Below are positions 10,054 to 18,123 of a stretch of 18,123 nucleotides of DNA, one piece after another. Source of the stretch: Paraglomus occultum (taxonomy: Eukaryota; Glomeromycota; Glomeromycetes; Paraglomerales; Paraglomeraceae); NCBI GenBank assembly GCA_910592205.1, contig CAJVPJ010000720.1, forward strand, positions 1 to 18,123, in the 5' to 3' direction. Position 1 is the first letter of the stretch. Every line of letters begins with the position of its first letter. Both the position numbers and the translations under genes were made by a program. The notes beneath the pieces were generated by a model. That model searched no databases. It saw only the letters and a program-made list of their open reading frames with translations, and had not been told where the DNA came from.

Positions 10054-11581
10054 TCAAAATGTTGAAACAGAAAACACCTCCCAATCAGCCCACTCAAAGT
10101 TAGCTAATGAATGCCTTATTAAGCATTGGTATGCACTTAGTATTGATCCAGCAGAAGGATTCTTTGTTTCACCATCACCAAAATGTAAATCATGTTTGAA
10201 GAAGGACCAACCAAAAATAGGAAAGTAATCCTTGTTATCCAAAATGGCACGTTGAACATTAACAACAAAACTTACTATACTCTCCTCCAATCTATCTTTA
10301 TTTAATGCAAATATAAAACTTTCTTTAGTCTCAATAGTATAATTTTTTTTGAGACCCCATGAAATCGGATTGTATCCACCAAGTATTTCTTCAGTGTCTG
10401 CTACTCTCCCAATAGCAATTGTAGGTCCTTTGTTATTACACAACTCTCTAAACTTTGCCACTACATTACCATCTCTACTTTGTCTATAAAGTAGATGAAA
10501 TTTATATCTAAGTTTTCTTTGCTTTGATGTCCCTTGATTTTTTTGAAGTCGCTCTGTTGATTCCACAATCTTTGATGAGATCCATTCCATCTGTTGTTCA
10601 TTGATTATGAGTGAATCAATACATCTCTCAGCTGGTAGTGGTGTGTTGGGTTTATGTTTTCCTTCAGCATGATAATCCATTATATCACGGCGCAATTTCC
10701 TTGGTAATAAGTCATTGTACAGGGCAATAGACTTGAGAGAAATGTTAAAAAACTTTATGTGAGGAATGCAATCGGCGATGGTATCTTTCAGTGTGTTAAT
10801 ATCATTAGACGACCAATTATCTGGATCGTCTTCGAGACCGGGAGATTGTTTAACAGCCCATTGTACAACTGACGTCCAGATGTCATCATCATTCATATCA
10901 AGGTCAGGATTCTTGAGAAGGCTGATCAAAGTTTCTTTGGGCAAGTGTGCAATATCCTTTGCTTTAAAAATTATGTCCGGGTGTGAGGTCATAATTCGAT
11001 TGCAGTAGGATAGGAGGTTTTTCAAGGAACCCACGGATTGAGCATAGTTGTGAACTGTAAGGATATTTTGTTGAATCCATTCCGTCTGCGCATTGATCAA
11101 ATATTTTTCAATTACAGCGAGAAGATCATATAGCTCAAACATGTTAGCACCATTCAAAAGACTAATCCAACTGATATCCTTGCATGAATCATGGGATATT
11201 CGCCCAGTGTAAAGAAACCTGTATAATGATGATGTTGACATTAATAACGGCAGCATATTGAAACATACACGTTTCTCTGAAATATTGTTGATGATGCACT
11301 TTTTTGCACATATTAATATGAGGTTACCTAAGCAAGACTTCGAAAACATCAGGTGTCACATTTTCGAACGTAATGGCTGTCTTTTGAATGCTTTCAGACG
11401 ATTCCGCTAGATTCTTCTCAAGAAACGTGCTTCTTGCACATAATACCGAAGCGTGAGCGAAAAACAATTTGCTGTTTGGCTCCTTTCCGACATGAATCGA
11501 AACATCTGTATATCTGCCACTTTCATAAAGCTTTTCAAAGTCAGACGAAAGACCTGAGGGCAAATCGACAACGTTATTCAT
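10054..11581 (-). CDS. BTB-BACK-TLDc domain protein, copy 2 (intact, 472 aa)
   Basis: Exon 1 is 11581-11328 and exon 2 is 11218-10054. A 109-nt intron (GTAACC...ATACAG) splits Arg85 at the same place as in copy 1, and the joined frame is a whole number of codons. The BTB/POZ domain covers about residues 14-95 (YTDVSIHVG at 24, FFAHASVLCARS, FLYTGRI at 86). The BACK domain covers about 140-265 (LLSYCNRIM, DIWTSVVQWAVKQSPGLEDD, LLPRKLRRDIM). A Lys/Glu/Pro-rich linker follows. TLDc covers about 284-470 (YKFHLLYRQSRDG, KGPTIAIGR, GGYNP, HDLHFGDGE, WEVFSVSTF at the end). The start is the ATG shared with copy 1; no in-frame ATG lies just upstream. Family knowledge suggests a cytosolic or nuclear adaptor, possibly for a cullin-3 ligase, but the substrate is unknown. 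It is the only intact gene of the pair and is close to copy 1 throughout. The upstream DNA carries a DnaJ fragment (11684-11957) that copy 1 lacks. Confidence 0.93.
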
Positions 11582-11683
11582 TTCGACAAAGTTGAAGAAC
11601 AACTTAGCATATGTGTAACAGTTATACCACAGTTATCAATGTGACACACACGTTTGCTGGTCTGCTGATTGGACGTTCATAGG

Positions 11684-11957
11684 CAGTGAGTTGCGAATTT
11701 TTCCTTCCCTTTGACAACGAGAATAGGTGATTTGAGTGCGGATTGCACCCAAAACTGTTCTTTGAACGGTATTAACTACTCCCCGCCCTTGGCAAGTCGG
11801 GCACTCTCCAATATCACTAGGAGAGCGGCACCCGTTTGCTGACAAGCATTACAAGCCTTTTCCAGCTCCAACTTACTTTTTTTTTTCGCTCCTAATACTG
11901 ACTCTTTGAAACTTAAAGTGATAAAGATATCATTGGCAGCCCGGAGTCGGGTTTTAT
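11684..11957 (-). pseudogene. dnaJ: Fragment of a bacterial-type DnaJ (Hsp40) cysteine-rich region, frameshifted
   Basis: Read on the minus strand, the first part gives DIFITLSFKESVLGAKKK, matching the type-I DnaJ strand just before the zinc region. It continues with CNACQQTGA, the first CxxCxxTG zinc motif. The frame then shifts by one base near 11822-11828 and continues SPSDIGECPTCQGRG (second motif), VQRTVLGAIRTQ and YSRCQREGKI. The latter is the third motif with its first Cys replaced by Tyr. The fourth motif, the J domain and the C-terminal substrate-binding domains are absent. It cannot encode a working co-chaperone. The spacing and the SPSDI and QRTxLGxIRTQ patterns look more like bacterial DnaJ, perhaps Mollicutes, than fungal mitochondrial Mdj1; that comparison is from memory. 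It lies 100 bp upstream of the gene 2 ATG on the same strand, inside a flank otherwise shared with gene 1, so it is an insertion in this copy or a loss from the other. Confidence 0.75.
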
Positions 11958-13575
11958 TATTACAACACAACATATAACAACACTTCGCTTGGAAACATTC
12001 TTTTGAACAATGGACCACTCACTCCTCATGTTGGCGAAGTAAACAAATCTGACCCTTTTACCACACGACTCACGGTGGGCGATATATGATTCAATTCAAT
12101 TTTAATTTGGAAGAAATTCAGTCGTCGAAATTAGTAACAGCACAGATATGTGTCCATTTTGCTGGTGGACTTGACTATAATGTAAAGAATATTTTGACAT
12201 ATCAGCTCTAAACTCGCTGATGCAAGCGTTGCCAGCAGGTGTATATAATGTTTATAATATTTTGTGTATGTTAAAACGATGATATACGTACGTTCCGCGA
12301 TAGGGCAAAGAGGGTCCATCGACAACAGCAGGTTAGAAACAAAATTTGAGACTTCCAAATATCATTTTCACCTTCGATTCCAGATATACTTTTATAACAT
12401 CAACGATTAATGTAGTTGGAGAAATGCGTGTGGTTCCATAATTAATAGTTTACGGTACAGCAAAGCCGTCTTTACCAATATTTTATTCAATTAAGGATAA
12501 TGTTATGGTTGACGAAGAAAGAAACCCAACCAAGTATCTTATCAGAAAGCTACTAATACTTTAATGTTTCCTCCCTCCCATCTTTGTGTGGTCTATTACT
12601 TACATTATTGCATAAACTTGCAGAGAGTCAACATTGCCCACTTCCATTTTGTAAACTGATAAGAACTTTGAAAAAATTTCTAATTTTAGTACCTTGTTTC
12701 TTTAAATATTAGCACGTCTGTTACTTAGCCAACCTTGTTTGTCTAGCTACTTTATAAGAAGTATAAGCGTTTATCGTACATTTGTTGCTATGCTACTTTT
12801 GAAAAAAGGGCTGTTTACTCAGAAAACTTTTTATTGTTAACAAAATAATGACGAATTAACAGTTACATACGGCATGAAGGATTGCCATTATAAATTTCGT
12901 AATTGTTAAATTTAGTACTTTATCAAATATTAAATGTCATGACCATGACTTGAATTTTTATTAATACTTACCTTACTATTACTATGTCTCTATGTCAATA
13001 ACGTAGAGTTATTGCAGAACATTGTTTTTGACACTAATGAGCTCTAATGCAATCGATTATTTGATAATTATTTTACAACAGTTCGCTCAATAAGATTAAC
13101 TATACACATTGTAATCATGTAATTGTTATTCTTGACTGCAGTAATATGAGAATCTAGATTATATTACATAAGCAGTAATCCAGTTTATGTCTGTTTAATA
13201 ATTCTATGCTAGTAGACCTGAATAGAAATATATCATGTAAAGATTGAATGAAATCAAGTTCAACGTGCAAACCGTTATTCTAAAGTTTCAAAACGCTCGA
13301 CTTTCGACCATATTAAGAATGTAATCTTGTATCACGGTATAACGCAAGTAAATATATTATTAGCGTCGCGCTTTAAAGTAAAAATTTACTATTGGTGTAT
13401 GAACCAGGTCCGATTATATCAAGCTAAATGAATTAGCGTGTGTTTTTACTGTCCGTGCCTAAAAATTGCTAAACTGTCGCAACAACCCAAAAGTACTTGC
13501 AAATATTGGTTATATATAGATAGGCCTCGCCGTACGTAGAGGCTACAGAAACGAGGTCGTTGCTTCTACTGTTGC

Positions 13576-14230
13576 GGTCGGCAATTGTTTGGTTGGGAGA
13601 GCCAATTAAATTTTGAGCGTAGGCGTGTTCACCGACCAAGAAGTTGGTAATTTTAGACTCCGCAGTTCACTGCCCAGTGATGTTGTTTTGACTGAATGCT
13701 TCGTCTACAAGTGACCTAATTTATTAATTTTCGTACGCTTTTCTCGCTCCTTATACGATGTACTTCCTTGTACTCGTATCCGGATAAGGGTAACCGTATG
13801 TAAATTATCAACAACTATAATTTACGACGGAATCGAAGGGGAATATTTGTTTCTATTTTTATTACAGGGCAGGTCTTCGATCCGGTGTATTGACTAGTCA
13901 GTTTATCCGTCACTTGTTTCTTAAACTAATTAAACAATTAAAATCTATTATCGACGCGCTACAATAATTAACTAGACTCGCTTTCCGTTATTACGTACTC
14001 GTTCAACGGAAAGTTTCGCAAGCCTGAATGGGCTCTGACCTTTTCGCCTAAGGGCTATGTAGGTATTGTCCGGATTAATTAGTTAAAAATTCAAGCGAAG
14101 ATAACAATAGGAAGAAATAAGATATACAGGATTTAAAATAATATTAAATAAATAAGCTACTATGAATCTAAATTATATTTTTCATTTTTAAGCTTTTTTG
14201 TTGCCTGGACGTGCTTTGTTATGCTGCAAT
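13576..14230. other. Less AT-rich block beyond the duplication, possible dispersed repeat
   Basis: From where the BTB duplication ends to about 14090 the sequence is visibly richer in G and C and has less simple sequence than its surroundings. It contains an inverted repeat (13981-14013) and segments such as GCCTGAATGGGCTCTGACC and TAAGGGCTATGTAGGTATTG. It has no long open frame and no tRNA-like or rRNA-like fold that I can defend. It could be the border or promoter of the decayed gene to its right, or part of a multicopy element. The part from 14090 to 14230 is ordinary AT-rich DNA. Confidence 0.4.
13981..14013. repeat. Perfect 9-bp inverted repeat
   Basis: CTTTCCGTT and AACGGAAAG flank a 15-nt spacer, giving a perfect stem. 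It could be a protein-binding palindrome or a hairpin; nothing in the sequence decides which. Confidence 0.8.
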
Positions 14231-14235
14231 CGAGC

Positions 14236-14291
14236 AAGCACTCTCAAATTATGTCCATTGCTGATGTAAGCACTCTCAAATTATGTGCATT
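14236..14291. repeat. 32-bp direct repeat, about 1.8 copies
   Basis: AAGCACTCTCAAATTATGT starts at 14236 and again at 14268, and both copies continue into a CATT. The second copy runs up to the stop codon of the last exon of the decayed minus-strand gene, so the repeat lies in its 3' flank. Confidence 0.85.
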
Positions 14292-15600
14292 ACTTATACT
14301 GACTCTCGAGCTTTGCTTGGAATTCTGAAATGTTGAAACTCATTCCTGCCAGATCTACTGGGAGCTCACAGGCTTCAATCTCAAATATTCTGTAAAAACC
14401 CAAAAAAAGTTTATGTAAGCTCAGTAAACAATGCAATATATAATATATATACACTGTATACAGTAGTAATCCATAAAGTAGAAGTGCAAACTTGTCTCAA
14501 AACTTTGGACCATGAAGGCTCAAAAGAATGTTGGTAGAGCCCTTTTCTGCTTGACTTCTTGAGTTACTGGAAATGGATTCTGAACTGAGACAACTGAGTT
14601 CTGGACTGAGTGACTGGGTTCTGAACTGAGACAGGTCCCAAACTCAGACACAACATTAATCATATCTTTTGTGGCACAGGCATTTTGGATAAAATCTTGT
14701 GTTTCTTTTCCGTTCTCAGTATCGTAAAGTTTGCTCCCTTCGACCACGCATATTTCGTAAGGCTTCTCATTTGACATGTAGGCAATACCATCTACTCTAT
14801 CTGACCCTCGTCGATAAACTTCATCCGTTCCATCTTGTCACTGAATGGCCATAAGGTGACCCCTTGCTTTAGCAAAATCCCATGAGCTCCATAAACGAGA
14901 CGGATCTGCATTCCTTGGCTTTAATGTTGTCTTCCCACTTTGATTCGACACAATCAGAAACAATAGCTCGAATTATGGCGTAATAAGATTTACAATAATC
15001 TTTAAAATTCCTTTCATTTCTTCTTTCAAGCCCCCCACCCGTGTAAATTGAGGAGTAATGGCCCGCTTCGAACCTCTTAATATTTAGAGCTGATTTTCGT
15101 TGAGACATTCATTGTAAAGACGTAGAATGCGTTCCTTTAGGTTATCTGTTTCTGTGGGTCGGGTGATTGTTTCCACTACTTCCTCGTTTCCTGATCGCAC
15201 TGTAATTGATTTTTTGGTATGCAGATGCCTTTATTGCTTTATCACCACTAGCAAAGTACAAAAGAGAAAGTTGTTTAGGTACATATGCAATCGGGAACAA
15301 TTTTCACTTATGCTTATATCGCAGGTTCACAAATCTTCCAAGCACACAGTGCGGTTACTTACAAGATAGGAAGAACCTCAAACATGAAACTCTTTATATT
15401 TTTAATAAATGGATCATGTTCTGGATCCAGCAATCTCTCGATCTCCTTATGTAAAAGTGCAGTTTCGTTTGTTTAGGTCCGTATAGGAGTACCTGTTCTT
15501 CTACTTGGAATTTTACCGTTTGTTTGATGTGCTTGTTGTATCTTGCCTTGACTGCTCCAAACTGTGCCTATTTATAACTTTTGGTGTCGCTTCAGATGCT
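14290..15600 (-). pseudogene. Decayed multi-exon gene of an unrecognised family
   Basis: A chain of protein-like pieces lies on the minus strand. These include GKIPSRRTGTPIRT, an in-frame TAA, then TNETALLHKEIERLLDPEHD and SFMFEVLPIL before a donor GTAAGT (about 15362). After an acceptor near 15207 comes DNLKERILRLYNECLNENQL, ending in a stop. In another frame come KDYCKSYYAIIRAIVSDC and ESKWEDNIKAKEC, then after a one-base shift ADPSRLWSSWDFAKARGHLM. A TGA interrupts this before RRGSDRVDGIAYMSNEKPYE and ICVVEGSKLYD. A further TGA at 14520-14522 precedes AFMVQSFETSLHFYFMDYYC. The last join is a good 65-nt intron (14390-14454), in phase with a final exon, 14389-14290 (IFEIEACELPVDLAGMSFNI..., then TAA). 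The mix of good splice sites with at least three stops and two frame changes indicates a gene that has decayed. The family is unknown to me, probably lineage-specific. Confidence 0.6.
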
Positions 15601-16209
15601 TCTAATATTTTGGTCTTAGTCTTATGCATTTACGTCATAAAATGTCATTTTTTTCCGACATTTCCTTGTTATTGTCTGGTACAATATGCTATATTTAGTA
15701 TCACACTCTGATAAAACCAACCAATCAATGTAAAGCAGTAACAATTACGCAGCTATTTAGAAAATAAAGTTTCCGCTTTTCGATGCAGACTATAAATAAT
15801 ACTACGATATATGTACCAATAATGTGTAAACTCTGCAGAACGATTACACTTTGAGGAGGTTTTTATTCGTTATTGTTGCAACTTTGATAACTATTTTCGA
15901 ATTAGCAATCATATTCTCAAGCCATGCATGGTTTAAGAAAATGTATTAATGTTAGTTTGGCGTAATAAATATGTTCAACATTCCGGTTTAGTTTGAAAAA
16001 CGATGACGAAACTCTAATAATTTTTGGGCAAGTGATTTTTTGGTTTCCCGCAATATACGAATTTCTCATGCAAGTAAAAAACCTCATTTATGTGCAAAGC
16101 TCAAAATTATTGGGCGAGGTGCTCATTTCTTTTCTATCAACATGTTTTTGTCATATTATCCGATTTTACTTGCTATCATTTAATTCTGATCACAATCGCC
16201 GCTTTGTAG
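15601..16209. other. Region upstream of the TAD3 exons; no clear exon found
   Basis: The missing N-terminal half of TAD3 should lie on the plus strand to the left of 16210, but I cannot identify it. One candidate piece is the open frame from 15993, which reads KNDDETLIIFGQ and then FWFPAIYEFLMQ before a possible donor GTAAAA at 16074. A 136-nt intron from there would join in phase at 16210. The expected roughly 40 residues before the VIVDP strand would still be absent, so I do not include it. Confidence 0.4.
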
Positions 16210-16750
16210 GTACCGATTGCTTGCGTAATAGTCGATCCAACAAAGTCAGAGATTCTTGCTGAATCATATGATACCCGCAATACGTCAAACCATCCGCTAC
16301 GACATGCAGTGTTGAATTGTATCGCTGCAATTGGATCTCGGGAGAAAGCTGACAAGGCAGCACTTGCCATAGTATCAGCGAAACGGAAGTCCGACGATAT
16401 TTGCGAGTCGGATGAAGTAGCAGAAAACATCGGGTCCTATTTGTGTAAGGGATACGATTTGTTCGTTACGCATGAACCGTGTGTTATGTAAGTTGAGCGA
16501 CGAATGCGAGGGGAGGGTGGGAGTCTGAGGATAGATAAGATCGATTAACCAGTATGTAAAATACTATATAAGGTGTTCGATGTCTCTTGTACATTCACGG
16601 ATAGGACGTGTTTTCTATGGACGTAATAGCGTTTCAGGCGGATTGGGTACTTGTTATAAGATACATACACATACAGCGCTCAATCATCATTTCAGAACGT
16701 TTGGTGGATTTCTCGAAGAACGCATCGAGCCTGTGGACATTGATTGTTAG
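16210..16750 (+). CDS. TAD3: TAD3/ADAT3 homologue, C-terminal deaminase domain (5'-partial)
   Basis: Exon 16210-16487 follows an acceptor (GCTTTGTAG). An 85-nt intron (GTAAGT...TATAAG) splits the Met codon of the zinc motif, and exon 16573-16750 ends in TAG, giving 151 residues in all. The order of motifs is that of the cytidine-deaminase fold of ADAT3: CVIVDP strand, HPLRHAVLNCIAAIG, then YLCKGYDLFVTHEPCVM joined to CSMSLVHSRIGRVFYG, then GGLGTCYKIHTHTALNHHF, FRTFGGFLEE and a short tail. The HAV triad, with Val instead of the catalytic Glu of HAE, and the PCVMC zinc ligands mark it as the non-catalytic subunit. With ADAT2/Tad2 it deaminates A34 to inosine in tRNA anticodons. The N-terminal tRNA-binding half, roughly 150-200 residues in relatives, is not found, so this is either incompletely annotated or truncated. 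I see no frame break in this part. Confidence 0.9.
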
Positions 16751-16841
16751 CATACCAGTATCTTTAGAGTCAAGTCCCGGATTCGGCTAATATCAACTCT
16801 CAAGAATATCGTATGGATTGCATGTCCTCCATTATGTCATA

Positions 16842-17172
16842 TTATTGTACATTGGGTTGTGAAAAATTATAGTCCGTGCAAAGTTTAACATCTGTAAAAT
16901 ACGCATCGAGAACTAGCCCGTGACATGGGCTGTAATTTCGTATAATGTTTCCTAATACACGTACTAATGCACCGGTTTTTCGCTTGAGTCTGCCTACACT
17001 AATAGCTGTCAACTATAAAATGGACACTAAATTTTGTAACATTGTGAGAGAAATTTTCCGAATCGGATTAAAAGACTTTCTTTTCCGTTGAGTTCACACG
17101 GTCATTGGGCGATATGCCTCTTCTGTAGACTGATTCGGCGTGCCGCATGTCATCTAGGACAATGGATTTCAT
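16842..17172 (-). CDS. Candidate small OB-fold protein, TEN1-like (78 aa, two exons)
   Basis: ATG at 17172 opens a 73-nt exon (MKSIVLDDMRHAESVYRRGI...). A 94-nt intron (GTGTGA...GTTGACAG) runs from 17099 to 17006. Exon 17005-16842 continues in phase to a TAA. Exon 2 reads VGRLKRKTGALVRVLGNII, then SPCHGLVLDAYFTDVKL. The GxxVRVLGxI strand followed by a second and third strand is how small OB folds such as TEN1 (CST telomere-capping complex) or RPA14 begin. The usual length is about 100-120 residues, so the last two strands seem to be missing or lie in an exon I have not found. The gene faces TAD3 tail to tail with 91 bp between stop codons, a spacing common in compact fungal gene pairs. The phase fit and codon quality support a gene; the TEN1 identity is a guess by pattern. 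Confidence 0.4.
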
Positions 17173-18123
17173 CCCCGTATAATATGCGAGAAGCACACAC
17201 GCTATCGATAATTGCTAACATTGTAGCGATAATAGCTGAGTAGTGATAGTCGAGATTAAATGGGTGCGCGACCAACCTAAACAATTACCTTATGAATAAA
17301 TCAATATGTCGAAATTACGACACAAATGTATAAAAGCCTGGCATACAATGTTATTGGACAGTCTTATTTTAAGTTGCATTTTAAATTTGTGCAAGACAAA
17401 TATAACTAATGTTCAATTGATTGCGATAAAATCTTTGCTTGAAGTATAACACATTTGTATTCAATATAAAATTATCTTTATATAAAAAATTTTAATATAA
17501 ATTAATTTACATCAAATTTACCATGGTGGCCAATGAATTAATAGAAAAACTTGTTCCGTTCGTTTTTAAAAGTAAAACCAATAAACGATTATTAATACCA
17601 GCTTATAATAAACCACGAAGAATAGAGAAGATTTGTTTACGGAACAATTTATTTTTATTGTTCTAATGATATACATAATACTAAAACCATAAGTCAAATT
17701 AAATAAAACTTTTGCAAATGTTTTTTACTTTTTAAATGTGTGGCACTTTTAGTTTTATAATTAGATATTATTCTATGGTACGCACATAATTATTTCGATA
17801 AAAAAATTAAACTTATATTTTCGTTCAACGTTTGTTAGTAGTAAAATTGAGAAAAGCTCTAAAGTCTTCCGCAAAACCATATCAAGTCACTTGTCTGGAT
17901 TGTTGCGCTCGTTTTTAAGAGTTTTTTTGATTAACCTCTTCCGCTTCTTAATTATTCGATGTGCCTAGATCTTTAAAAAAAAAGAGAGGGTGGGGGGTAA
18001 GAACGAATTCCTAACAAGGGAGTGAGTGAACGAATCATGTTTGAAAAGCATCGAGGCTACCCAAAGAACTATACTTAATAAATATACCACACAACGCCCA
18101 ACCGGAACATGCCAAACTATCCA
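17173..18123. other. AT-rich region without a supportable gene
   Basis: From 17173 this would contain the promoter of the OB-fold candidate if that gene is real. A short frame at 17523-17666 (47 codons, starting MVANELIEKLVPF, with a CCATGG start context) is the only open frame worth noting. It has no recognisable domain and is too short to call. I see no RNA gene or repeat in the rest. Confidence 0.5.

Larger units (their letters stand above)
10054..13575 (-). repeat. Tandem segmental duplication, unit B (gene 2 plus 5' flank)
   Basis: Unit B is the partner of unit A at 6464-9310 (landmarks given there). Unit B alone has the DnaJ fragment (11684-11957), about 250 bp at roughly 12630-12885, and about 110 bp at roughly 13432-13541. 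The similarity stops abruptly after GGTCGTTGCTTCTACTG near 13575, where composition also changes. Apart from the DnaJ fragment I see no coding sequence between 11990 and 13575. A frame at 12131-12358 is open in both copies over about 37 codons only because the DNA itself is conserved. Confidence 0.8.

Noticed and set aside
11582-11602. N-terminal extension of BTB gene 2 (FFNFVE before MNNV).
   Set aside because: It would need a TTG start, and copy 1 lacks an equivalent start, so the shared ATG at 11581 is preferred.
17523-17666. 47-codon frame with a good start context (CCATGG).
   Set aside because: It is short, unrecognised, in very AT-rich DNA, and has no splice or neighbour support.
1-18123. 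CRISPR array, prophage, toxin, tRNA or rRNA genes.
   Set aside because: I found no spaced repeat array, no tRNA T-loop/acceptor pairing and no rRNA-like segment. The introns and composition show a eukaryotic nuclear origin.

Overview
This looks like eukaryotic, most likely fungal, nuclear DNA. It is strongly AT-rich and gene-poor, and its coding blocks are split by short GT...AG introns of about 65-135 nt. The best-preserved genes are a tandem pair of BTB-BACK-TLDc proteins. That architecture is massively expanded in arbuscular mycorrhizal fungi (Glomeromycotina, for example Rhizophagus and its relatives), which is my best guess for the source. The guess rests on family knowledge and composition, not on a search.

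Layout. Positions 1-2666 hold no gene I can support. Positions 2667-3178 (+) look like a decayed, unrecognised helical-protein gene with frame changes and stops. Positions 3179-5589 are empty AT-rich DNA with one (ATT)n tract. Positions 5590-5950 weakly resemble the 5' flank of the BTB genes. At 6464-7977 (-) lies BTB gene 1, which has a one-base frameshift inside its TLDc domain. Its 5' flank carries a (GCCACA)9 microsatellite. A small candidate spliced gene of unknown function sits at 9289-9669 (-). At 10054-11581 (-) is BTB gene 2, intact at 472 aa. About 100 bp upstream of its start is a frameshifted fragment of a bacterial-type DnaJ zinc-finger region (11684-11957), at the place where copy 1 has the microsatellite. 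The two genes and more than 1.3 kb of their upstream DNA form a head-to-tail segmental duplication that ends near 9310 and 13575.

Positions 13576-14230 are noticeably less AT-rich and contain a clean 9-bp inverted repeat. Positions 14290-15600 (-) hold a decayed multi-exon gene of a family I do not recognise, with several in-frame stops. Positions 16210-16750 (+) encode the C-terminal deaminase-fold half of TAD3/ADAT3, the non-catalytic partner subunit of the tRNA wobble adenosine deaminase, in two exons. Facing it tail to tail, with 91 bp between the stop codons, is a candidate two-exon gene (16842-17172, -) whose product resembles the start of a small OB-fold protein such as TEN1. The remainder to 18123 is AT-rich with no supported gene.

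No pathway or operon logic links these genes. The interest lies in the recent BTB duplication, the bacterial-type DnaJ fragment inserted in one copy only, the contrast between decayed and intact copies, and the compact TAD3/OB-fold pair.
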